A stretch of DNA of 64,000 nucleotides from Bacillota bacterium (GTDB taxonomy: Bacteria > Bacillota > Clostridia > Christensenellales > Aristaeellaceae), in assembly GCA_023411175.1 (NCBI GenBank), contig JAEYPB010000043.1:1-64000 (forward strand). Reading direction: 5' to 3'. This document shows positions 56,506-64,000 of this stretch, piece after piece. Within the stretch, counting starts at the first letter, position 1; the number at the start of each line of letters is the position of its first letter. A program made the translations under genes and the position numbers. The notes under the pieces are model-generated. The model did no database searches, was not told the DNA's origin, and saw nothing but the letters and a program-made list of their open reading frames with translations.

Positions 56506-59500
56506 TCAGTCGAAGCTGTCGCCGACGTTCGCCACCGTGCCGCCCGCCAGCGGGATGCCCAGCTCTGTGAGCTCGACTGCGGCCTCCTCAATCAGCGCGT
56601 ACACCGCGTTGATCGTGGTGTCTCTGGTCACGTTGCCGTCCCAGGCGGAGGCGGGCTTATCCCATCCGATGAAGGTGTAGTTCACACGATCGGAGGTAAC
56701 CGTCGGCGCCGTGGTCGAGCCGCCATGCTTGACCTTAACTTGCTTGAGCGGGATGCCGTTGTAGTCCACGAAGGTGATGGTCACGTAGGAAGTGTTGGTC
56801 ACCTCCAAGCCGTTGTGGGTCGCAGTGTAACGCGGGGCTGCCGGAACGACGGGTTCGTACACCGTGTAGTCGATCTTGCCGTTCTCGTCGTACTCCGGCA
56901 GATCCTCGAAGACGTAGGACCAGCTCGCGCCGCTGCCCTGCGGGTCGGCGATGGTTGCGCTTCTGTCGAACGCGCCGTTCTTCAAAAGCTCCAGCGTCAG
57001 CGGGGTGGCGGGCCTGTAGAAGGCGTCACCGTCGTCCCAGATCTTCCGGATGATGACATCCGCCAGCTTGGTGTTGGTGAAGTCCATGCCGTCCTGCTCG
57101 CTCGAATAGCCTTCCACCGGGGACTCCGTCACGTGGTATTCGTAGACGTGTCCGTCGGCTTCCTCGCCATCCAGCACCGCATCGCCCACCGCGTAGGTCG
57201 GCAGATCTTCGAAGAGGTAGCTCGTGCCGCCGCCGGTGATCGTCGCCTTCCTGTAGGGTTCGTCACTCTCGCCGGGGTTCGGGTTGTCGCGCCACAGGTT
57301 GATCGTCACCGTCGGGCGAAGCTCGGGTGTTTCGGCGTATCCGTCGATCCAGGCCTTGCTGCCGCCGAGGTCGAATTCGACCTGCTTGATCGTGTTGAAG
57401 AAGTCCTCGCCATCCTGATCGCTCTCGTAGGTATCCGGCGTCACCTCTTCAACCCTGTAGCTGAACTTGTGGCCGTCCGGCGTCTCGCCCGGATTCACAT
57501 CGCTGCCCACCGCGTAGGTCGGAAGGTCCGTGAAGCTGTAGCTTTCGCCGCCGTCCGTGATCGTCGTGCTCGCGTAGAACACGCTGTCGCGGTACAGGTT
57601 GATCGTCACATCCGGCCGCTCTTCGGGCGTCTCACCGAGGTGGTCCACCCAGCTCTTGCTGCCTTCGATGTCGAACAGCACCTGCTTGATCGTGTTGAAG
57701 AAGTCTTCGCCATCCTGATCGCTCTCGTAGGTATCCGGCGTCACCTCTTCAACCGTGTAGGTGTAGGCGTGACCGTCAACCGTTTCACCGGGTTTCACCG
57801 CGTCTCCCACCGCGTATACCGGCAGGTTCGTGAAGCTGTAGCTTCCGCCGCCGTTCGTGATGGTCGTGCTCGCGTAGAACACGCTGTCGCGGTACAGGTT
57901 GATCGTCACATCCGGCCGCTCCGCCGGGGTATTGGCCTTGTCGTCCACCCAGGCCTTGGTGCCGGTCACCTGGGTGTACCGCTGCTTAATCGTGTTGGTG
58001 ACCGTCGCGCTGCGGCCGTCCGTCGCCTTCTGATAGCTGACCGTGTATTTGCCTGGGACGGGGAATTCCACCACGCCGTAGACGATGGTGCCGCCGCCCT
58101 GCTTGTAAACCGGCAGGGTATCCCAGGTGTGCGTCCAGCCGTTGTTGTTCGTCAGCTTCCTGCTGCTAAGCGGAACCGGAATGTTGTCGGCGGTCAGGGT
58201 AACCCAGACCTCAGCCAGTCGGTTGGAAGCGTTCCCATCCACCCACTGTTTGGTGGCGGTAAAGGTCGTCTTGGGCACGACATACCAGTTGATGATGTCG
58301 TACTTTCCGAGGCCCTTGGTCGACGTATACCCCTCCGTGGTGTCGTTCTCCCGGACGGAGTAGTTGATCTCGTAGGCGTGGTCGTCGTCGTAGCGGTACT
58401 TGTCAAGCCCCGTGAAGCTGTAGGTCCAGCTCGATCCGGTGGCGTTGACCTTCTTGGCGGGATCGAACACTTCACCATCCGCAAGCAGCTCGATCTCCAC
58501 GGAGCCAGGCCGTTTGTTGAAGAAGTTGAAGCTGTCCATCCAAGTCTTGGTGCCACGCACGTCGATCTTCACCTGAGTAATCGTGTTCGTGAAGTCGAAG
58601 CCGTTTTGCGCCTTGTCGTAACCAGGCACGGTAGCCTCTTCCACGCGGTAGCTGTAGGTGTGCCCATCCTCCGGCGCGTTCGCAGCCACGTCGCCGCCGA
58701 TCGCGTACTTCGGAAGGTCCTCGAAGAGGTAGCCGGTGCCGCCGCCCGTGATCCGTGCGGTTTTGAAGAGCACTTCGTCACGGTAGAGGTTGATCGTCAC
58801 CGTCGGGCGGAGCCACGGGGTGTCGGCCTTGTCGTCCACCCACTTCTTCGTACCGCCGATGTCCAGATAGACCTGATTGAGCCGGTTGGTGATGGTCGAT
58901 CCAGCCTCGGCCGTCATCGGCGTGTAGGTTGGCTCGTAGGCATCGTCCAGATTGGTCTCTTCCACGCTGTAGACGATGGTCGCGCCGCCCGCTTTGTACT
59001 TGGGCAGGTTCTCCCATTTGGCCGTCCAGCCGTTGCCGTCGTTCAGCGTCTTGGTGTCCTGGTTGGGCGCGGGTTGGCCGTCTGCAAGCAGCCGGACCGT
59101 CACCGTTTCCGGACGAAGCTCGCCATCGCCGTCCACCCACGTCTTGGTGACCTTGAAGGACACCTTCGGCATGGTGAACTTGTTCACGATGTCATACTCG
59201 TCCTTGTCCCAGTCCCCGCCCGAATGTCTGCTCCGGTCGCCCTCTTCCAAGCGCCAGGTGTACCCTTCTGCCGGGTTGTTCTCCCGCACAGAGTAGTCGA
59301 TCACGTAGGCTTTGTCGCCGACGTAGCGGTACTTGTCAAGCTCCGTGAAGCTGTAGCTCCAACTCGAGCCTGTGGCGCTGACTTTCTTGGCGGGTGTAAG
59401 CGGGTTGCCGTCCGCCAGCAGTTCAATCTCAACGGAAGCGGGGCGCCTGCCGTAGTAGTTCCTGTCGTCGTCCCACTTCTTGGTGCCCTCGACCTTGATC

Positions 59501-62500
59501 TTGACCTGCTTTATCGTGTTGATGAAGTTCAGCCCGTCCTGCGTGCTGGTGTAGGTATCCGGCGTCACCTCTTCCACCGTGTAGATGTAGGTGTGGCCGT
59601 CCTCAACCTCGCCCCTGCCGACCGCGCTGCCGACCGCGTACTTGGGAAGGTTCCGGAAGATGTAGCTTCCGCGGCCATCCTCAATCTCCGTGGTCCTGTA
59701 CAGCTTTCCGTCGCGGAAGAGCTTGATGGTTACATCCGGGCGCTTCCGGGGATCTTCTGATTTGTCGTCGATCCACTTCTTCGTGCCGCCGACATCCACG
59801 TAGCCCTGCTTGAGTTTGTTCTTAACGGCGACGCCGTTCTCTCCCTCAAGCCCGGTGTGGAAGTCCTCGTAGTCGCTCCTCAGGTCAACCTCTCTGACGC
59901 TGTAAACGATGGTTCTGCCGCCCCTTGCGTACTTGGGCAGGTTATCCCACGTGGCCGTCCAGGCGTTGCCGTCATTGAGCGTCTTGTTCCCGTAGTTTGT
60001 CGCGCTGCCGTCCGCGCGCAGCTCAAACTGCACGGAGGTCGGCCGGTTCTGGGATTGGCCGTCCACCCAGCTCTTGGTGACCTTGAAGGTAACCTTGGGC
60101 ACGGTGTACACGTTCTTGATGTCGTACTGCCCGGTCCCCTTGACCGATTCGTACCCTTCCGTCGTGTCGTTCTCGCGGACGGAGTAGATGATTTCATACG
60201 CCCTGCCATCCGCGTAACGGTACTTCGGAAGATTCTCGAACTTGTACTTCCAGTTGAAGCTTGAGTAGTAGCTCGGCGCCGCGGTTTTGATCTGCCTCGG
60301 ATTCATCTCCGCGCCGTCCGCCAGCAGCTCAATCTTCACCCAGTCGGGCCGCTTGTTGTAGTAGTCGCCGTTGTCGTCCCATTCCTTGGTGCCTTCCACC
60401 TTGATCCACACCTGCTTGAGCGTGTTCGTGATGGCGACACCGTTCTCGCCCTGAAGGGGCTCGTAGCTGTCTTTATAGTCGCCCCTCAGATCGATTTCTT
60501 TGGCGCTGTAGATGATCTCCCAATTGTTCAAGTCGTACTTGGGCAGATCCGTCCAGGTATACGTCCAGCTGTTCGCTCCGCTGAGATCAACCTCGTTGTT
60601 CTGGATCGGCGCGGGGCTAATGCCGCTGTACAGCCGAACCTTCACAGACGTCGGGCGATTGGCCGTGCCGAGATCCACCCAGGTCTTGTTGATCTTGAAG
60701 CTGGTCAGCTTCGTGTTGGTGATCGTTGCGCCCTTGCCGTCGCGCCAGGGCGTGGTGCTGGAAGCGTAGCCAGCCACCGTGTTCTCCGCGACGGAGTAGT
60801 CGATCTTCCTGCCGCCCAGTGTGTACTTGGGCAGTCTGTTCCAGGTGTACTTCCAGCCATTGCTGCTCGTCAGATCCTGCTGTGCGCCGGGGATCGTCGC
60901 GTTGTCAGAGCCGCTCAACGTCACCGTTACCTTGTCCGGGCGACCCGTTCCCCTGCCGTCCAGCCACTTCTTCTCAACCTTGAAGCTGGTCAGCCTGATG
61001 TTGGTGATCGTCGCACCGGTCTCGGTGGGTGTGATGATCGCGGTGTAGCCATTCGGCACATTCTCCGTCACCTTGTAGGTGATGGTCTGGCCGGCCAGCG
61101 GGCCGCTACCGCTCACGATCTCCGGAAGGTTGTTCGTCCACACGTACGTCCAACCCTCAGACTTCTTCAGCGAAGCGGTGAACTTGTAGTCATCGCCCAG
61201 CGACGTATCGCCCACATAGCCCTGCAGCGTCACGTCGACCTTGGTCAGGCTCTCGTTCTCTCCGTCGTCTCTCCAGACCTTCTGGACGGCGAACGATGTC
61301 CTGGGCACGGTGAATGTATTCAGGATGTCGTAGGTGCCCGTCACCGCGCTCGGCAGATACCCGGGGGCGGGGTTGATCTCTTCAACCCTGTACTGAATCC
61401 TGGTCGCGATGCCGGCGGCATCGTAGCTGAACTCAGGCAGGTCGTCAAAGCTGTACGTCCACGCCGGGTCGCTTGTCGCGCTCGCGGTGGTCGTATCGGA
61501 GGCCTGCGTCGCGCCGCCCACAAACAGGCCGATCGTGACCTGGCCCGGGCGCTTGAAGAGGTAATCCTCATCGCCGGCCCACAGCTTCGTGCCTTCCACC
61601 TCGATGGTGGTGTTCGAAGGCGAGTACTCGCCCTTCAGTACCACGTTGCCAGCGGGCATTGACACTTCGTCGTCTGTCCCGTACGTCGTATTGTCGTACT
61701 TCCAGCCACCGAAGGTATACCCTTCGACCGGCGTGTGCGCCTTGACCGTCGCCTTGTCGCCCACGTGGTACACCGTCGTATCCGTCGGATACGTCGTACC
61801 GGCAGGTGCGCCGCTGATCTCGTACGTCACGCTGTAGTCGATTGCGGTGTACACGAAGATCAGTACCTTGTTCGCAGCGTCCACCTTGATCTGCTTCGTC
61901 TGAGCGTCCGGCGTGTATCCGGTGATATCCTTCGCCGTTTCCGGGTACGTCTCGTCGAACGTTCTGTTCGTCCTCACCGCATCCGTCGCCAGTTTGTCGC
62001 CAGTCTCGCTGCCCTTGCGGTACTCCACCGTGTACGTGTAGTCGCTCTTCGCGGTGTACACGAAGATCAGTACCTTGTTCGCAGCGTCCACCTTGATCTG
62101 CTTCGTCTGAGCGTCCGGTGTGTATCCGGTGATATCCTTCGCCGTTTCCGGGTACGTCTCGTCGAAGGTTCTGTTCGTCCTCACCGCGTCCGTCGCCAGT
62201 TTGTCGCCAGTCGTGCTGCCCTTGCGGTACTCCACCGTGTATGTGTAGTCGTTCCGGAGCGTATAGGAGGCCGTCAGCGTCACGTTCTTTGCGGGCATTG
62301 TGAAGCTTGTCGCGCCCAGTGTCACATCCGGCGTCGACCAGCCTGTGAAGGTATAGCCTTCAATGACCGGCCCGGGCTGCAGGGTCACATTGGAGTCAAC
62401 GGGAACATCCGCGAAGATGAGCGGATATCCAACCACTGTTCCGTATTGCGCAGGAACCTCATACGTCACCGTGTAGGAGTTCTTTGTAAAAGTGGCCGTA

Positions 62501-64000
62501 AAGAGCACATTGTGGTTCGGCATTGTGAACTGGCCGTCCTGCCAATCTTCCGCATCCACATCACTTGTGAACCAGCCGCTGAAAGTATATCCGGGCGGCA
62601 CCGTCGGCGTGCCTCTCACCGAGACGTTCTTGCCGTTTGCGACATGGTCAACGGAGCCAACCACTACGCTGTCGATCTTGTACGTTACGGTGTAGATGTC
62701 CCACTTGTAGTAGAGATTGATGGTGTAAGCGTCGGGAGAGGTGCTCTGAACCAGGTAGGTTCTGCTGCTGAGCAGCTGCCCCTGAGCATCCTCCGCATGG
62801 TCGTAGTGCTGGTTCGCAACGGTGCCGATCGCCGCGGTGTAGGAATCCCCCACGCGCTTGGTTACCGTTACGGTCTGCGACTCATCCGGCGCGCCATAGG
62901 TGTCGTCCGGCAGCTGCGGGTAGTGCTTGACCGTGATGGTCACTACCTTGTACGGCTTGTACCGGAAGACGATCACATTGGACTCGGGCTGATTCGCGGA
63001 CAGCGTCATTTCCTTAATGTAATTGCCCGGCAGCGGGTAGTATCCCAGAATCGGCTTGTAGTACTCCACAACGCGGGAGTCCGCAAAACCGGTTACGATC
63101 TTGGGATCAACGCCGGGGATCGGATGATCCACACCGCCCTCATCCACATACACGTAATTGACGGTGTAGCTGTATCCGGCAAAGGGCTTGTACGTGAAGG
63201 TGATGACGTTGTTGGCCTTGACCTTGCTGAGCGTAAGCGCAGCGGGAGCAACGCTCTTGAAAGCGTAACCCTTGATGGCGATCGGGGTCTCATCCGCGTT
63301 AGAAGAGCCCGCGGTGATCACCGTTCCGGCCGCCTTGTTGGGCACGGTCTTTGCGGCGCTGAGGGCGTTACCCAGTTCGTCCACGTAAAGGACAGTGTAC
63401 TGGGTGATCACGGTTCTCCAGCCTGCGTAAAGCGTGGTGTCCACGTAGATGTTGCTGTTGGGGTTGAACGGCGTGGTGCATTCCGGGTTGCTGAACCAGC
63501 CGATGAATTCGGACGTGGCGCTGTCGTTCGGCCCCTTCAGGTCGGTGACCTCGTCCCCGCTGTTGTACTGTTCCGACGGAATGTTCTTTCCGAAGGACAC
63601 CGGGTCGTAGGACAGCGTTACCTTCCTGGGCGTCCACTTGGCGTAGACCGCCAGGTTGCCCGCGGGCATTCTCCTGTTCGCGAAGTCGGCGATTTCGATC
63701 TTCGTGCCATCCACGAAAGTCGGGGTTGTATACCACCCGGCGAAGTCCATCACCTTGCCGTTAATGGTGATGGTGTTCCCCGTCCAGTCGTAGTTCCAGT
63801 TGAACGGAGAATTCTTGAGCAGGCTCAACTTCATCTCATAGGGCACGTCGGCGATGTTCGTCGTCACGACGGTGCCGTTGCTGGTCAGCGAGCTGTAGCT
63901 GAACACGTACTTGTTGCGCGTGTAGTAGAAGTTGTAATTCCTGTAGAGCGTACCATTCCAAGTCCTTTTGTAAACGTCCGAATTGGATGCACTAGAGTAA
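56506..64000 (-). CDS. Giant Cna_B-repeat extracellular protein, C-terminal 2,497 residues (5' end beyond window)
   Basis: The frame stays open to position 64000, so the start and signal peptide are outside. From N to C it shows InlB B-repeat (Flg_new) modules (YAKWTPRKVTLSYDP), MucBP-like modules (YTVNYVYVDEGGVDH, YTVLYVDELGNAL), a 69-residue unit present twice in tandem (YTVEYRKGS...TGDKLATDAV), and then 16 Cna_B modules. Each Cna_B unit has a first-strand Lys (KxWxDG...RP), an inner Glu (VEE) and a late Asn (ITN), the residues that form intramolecular isopeptide bonds. The C terminus is one more InlB-type module and ELGIPLAGGTVANVGDSFD, without LPxTG, hydrophobic helix or basic tail. It is likely a rod-like adhesin or wall-bound fibre. 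Confidence 0.9.
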   Translation of the reverse strand, partial: YSSASNSDVYKRTWNGTLYRNYNFYYTRNKYVFSYSSLTSNGTVVTTNIADVPYEMKLSLLKNSPFNWNYDWTGNTITINGKVMDFAGWYTTPTFVDGTKIEIADFANRRMPAGNLAVYAKWTPRKVTLSYDPVSFGKNIPSEQYNSGDEVTDLKGPNDSATSEFIGWFSNPECTTPFNPNSNIYVDTTLYAGWRTVITQYTVLYVDELGNALSAAKTVPNKAAGTVITAGSSNADETPIAIKGYAFKSVAPAALTLSKVKANNVITFTYKPFAGYSYTVNYVYVDEGGVDHPIPGVDPKIVTGFADSRVVEYYKPILGYYPLPGNYIKEMTLSANQPESNVIVFRYKPYKVVTITVKHYPQLPDDTYGAPDESQTVTVTKRVGDSYTAAIGTVANQHYDHAEDAQGQLLSSRTYLVQSTSPDAYTINLYYKWDIYTVTYKIDSVVVGSVDHVANGKNVSVRGTPTVPPGYTFSGWFTSDVDAEDWQDGQFTMPNHNVLFTATFTKNSYTVTYEVPAQYGTVVGYPLIFADVPVDSNVTLQPGPVIEGYTFTGWSTPDVTLGATSFTMPAKNVTLTASYTLRNDYTYTVEYRKGSTTGDKLATDAVRTNRTFDETYPETAKDITGYTPDAQTKQIKVDAANKVLIFVYTAKSDYTYTVEYRKGSETGDKLATDAVRTNRTFDETYPETAKDITGYTPDAQTKQIKVDAANKVLIFVYTAIDYSVTYEISGAPAGTTYPTDTTVYHVGDKATVKAHTPVEGYTFGGWKYDNTTYGTDDEVSMPAGNVVLKGEYSPSNTTIEVEGTKLWAGDEDYLFKRPGQVTIGLFVGGATQASDTTTASATSDPAWTYSFDDLPEFSYDAAGIATRIQYRVEEINPAPGYLPSAVTGTYDILNTFTVPRTSFAVQKVWRDDGENESLTKVDVTLQGYVGDTSLGDDYKFTASLKKSEGWTYVWTNNLPEIVSGSGPLAGQTITYKVTENVPNGYTAIITPTETGATITNIRLTSFKVEKKWLDGRGTGRPDKVTVTLSGSDNATIPGAQQDLTSSNGWKYTWNRLPKYTLGGRKIDYSVAENTVAGYASSTTPWRDGKGATITNTKLTSFKINKTWVDLGTANRPTSVKVRLYSGISPAPIQNNEVDLSGANSWTYTWTDLPKYDLNNWEIIYSAKEIDLRGDYKDSYEPLQGENGVAITNTLKQVWIKVEGTKEWDDNGDYYNKRPDWVKIELLADGAEMNPRQIKTAAPSYYSSFNWKYKFENLPKYRYADGRAYEIIYSVRENDTTEGYESVKGTGQYDIKNVYTVPKVTFKVTKSWVDGQSQNRPTSVQFELRADGSATNYGNKTLNDGNAWTATWDNLPKYARGGRTIVYSVREVDLRSDYEDFHTGLEGENGVAVKNKLKQGYVDVGGTKKWIDDKSEDPRKRPDVTIKLFRDGKLYRTTEIEDGRGSYIFRNLPKYAVGSAVGRGEVEDGHTYIYTVEEVTPDTYTSTQDGLNFINTIKQVKIKVEGTKKWDDDRNYYGRRPASVEIELLADGNPLTPAKKVSATGSSWSYSFTELDKYRYVGDKAYVIDYSVRENNPAEGYTWRLEEGDRSRHSGGDWDKDEYDIVNKFTMPKVSFKVTKTWVDGDGELRPETVTVRLLADGQPAPNQDTKTLNDGNGWTAKWENLPKYKAGGATIVYSVEETNLDDAYEPTYTPMTAEAGSTITNRLNQVYLDIGGTKKWVDDKADTPWLRPTVTINLYRDEVLFKTARITGGGTGYLFEDLPKYAIGGDVAANAPEDGHTYSYRVEEATVPGYDKAQNGFDFTNTITQVKIDVRGTKTWMDSFNFFNKRPGSVEIELLADGEVFDPAKKVNATGSSWTYSFTGLDKYRYDDDHAYEINYSVRENDTTEGYTSTKGLGKYDIINWYVVPKTTFTATKQWVDGNASNRLAEVWVTLTADNIPVPLSSRKLTNNNGWTHTWDTLPVYKQGGGTIVYGVVEFPVPGKYTVSYQKATDGRSATVTNTIKQRYTQVTGTKAWVDDKANTPAERPDVTINLYRDSVFYASTTITNGGGSYSFTNLPVYAVGDAVKPGETVDGHAYTYTVEEVTPDTYESDQDGEDFFNTIKQVLFDIEGSKSWVDHLGETPEERPDVTINLYRDSVFYASTTITDGGESYSFTDLPTYAVGSDVNPGETPDGHKFSYRVEEVTPDTYESDQDGEDFFNTIKQVEFDLGGSKAWIDGYAETPELRPTVTINLWRDNPNPGESDEPYRKATITGGGTSYLFEDLPTYAVGDAVLDGEEADGHVYEYHVTESPVEGYSSEQDGMDFTNTKLADVIIRKIWDDGDAFYRPATPLTLELLKNGAFDRSATIADPQGSGASWSYVFEDLPEYDENGKIDYTVYEPVVPAAPRYTATHNGLEVTNTSYVTITFVDYNGIPLKQVKVKHGGSTTAPTVTSDRVNYTFIGWDKPASAWDGNVTRDTTINAVYALIEEAAVELTELGIPLAGGTVANVGDSFD
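57381..57980 (-). repeat. 300-bp tandem DNA repeat within the adhesin gene
   Basis: Two consecutive 300-base units (57381-57680 and 57681-57980) share long identical stretches, such as cctgcttgatcgtgttgaag at 57381 and 57681. Each encodes one D-type Cna_B module of 100 residues. Confidence 0.85.
57690..60420 (-). repeat. Three-fold higher-order Cna_B repeat (A-B-D)
   Basis: Three consecutive blocks, each of three different Cna_B types in the same order: A (GTKxWDDxxNYYxRRP), B (TKxWVDGxxxxRP) and D (GTKKWVDDKxxTPxxRP). Approximate blocks are 60420-59510, 59510-58575 and 58575-57690. The ttggtgcc word at the A modules recurs at 60386, 59480 and 58547 (906 and 933 bases apart). Confidence 0.8.
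61844..62250 (-). repeat. 207-bp tandem repeat within the adhesin gene
   Basis: Two near-identical 207-base copies (beginning with gcggtgtacacgaagatcag at 61844 and 62051) encode the 69-residue YTVEYRKGS units. The copies differ by only a few bases, which suggests recent duplication or gene conversion. Confidence 0.88.

Noticed and set aside
53984..56680. 898-codon plus-strand frame antisense to the solute-binding protein
   Set aside because: The minus-strand protein has a signal peptide and clear SBP_bac_5 motifs; the plus-strand translation is Arg/Gly/His/Val-rich with no domain and is a GC-skew shadow.
56725..59760. 1,011-codon plus-strand frame antisense to the giant adhesin
   Set aside because: It is a repetitive shadow of the Cna_B coding region; its repeats are simply the reverse-frame image of the modules.
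56506..63906. CRISPR-like array in the repeat-rich right end
   Set aside because: The repeats are in-frame protein modules of 207-330 bases, not short direct repeats with unique spacers.

Overview
The window reads as a 64 kb piece of a high-GC, Gram-positive Clostridia chromosome. The evidence is a six-cysteine SCIFF peptide beside its radical SAM maturase (a clostridial hallmark), strong AGGAGG ribosome binding sites, sigma-A type promoters with 17-base spacers, a glgC-glgD-glgA glycogen operon, and giant Cna_B-repeat surface proteins. Placement nearer Christensenellales or Oscillospirales is only a guess. Genes are tightly packed, often overlapping by 4 bases. No rRNA, tRNA, CRISPR array, phage or insertion sequence was recognised.

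Layout. 1-2.7 kb: sugar-acid catabolism (6-phosphogluconate dehydrogenase, PfkB/KDG-type kinase, FadR-type GntR regulator). 2.7-5.3 kb: GNAT/DUF2156 pair and a ferritin. 5.3-11.3 kb: GH31 alpha-glycosidase divergent from a ribose/galactose-type sugar ABC transporter. 11.3-15.6 kb: glycogen synthesis operon. 15.7-17.8 kb: an orphan corrinoid protein divergent from a PocR-AraC regulator. 18.1-23.2 kb: the livKHMGF branched-chain amino acid transporter, with unusual RNA structure between livK and livH. 23.2-31.8 kb: a heterodimeric ABC exporter, two Nudix hydrolases, a flavin-binding NimA-like protein, MsrAB and an L,D-transpeptidase.

31.8-37.8 kb: a pilus-like operon on the minus strand (transglutaminase, PilC/GspF, four pseudopilin-like proteins, PilT, and a BTAD regulator with a degenerate GGDEF-like tail) that lacks PilB and a prepilin peptidase. 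37.8-46.1 kb: a complete shikimate, Phe and Tyr operon (aroF-tyrA-aroB-aroA-aroC-pheA-aroEK-aroQ). It is preceded by a consensus promoter, a 22-residue leader peptide with 8 Phe/Tyr residues, and a terminator, which is a textbook attenuator layout that gene callers would miss.

46.1-54 kb: sugar isomerase-like protein, Orn/Lys/Arg decarboxylase, SCIFF system, flotillin-like protein, and a FrcK-like/PfkB kinase pair. 54-64 kb: an orphan peptide-type solute-binding protein with an added beta-sandwich domain, and the C-terminal 2,500 residues of a giant Cna_B adhesin whose 5' end lies beyond the right edge. The most useful things for a second look are the aromatic attenuator, the pilus-like operon with its unusual regulator, and the higher-order Cna_B repeat.
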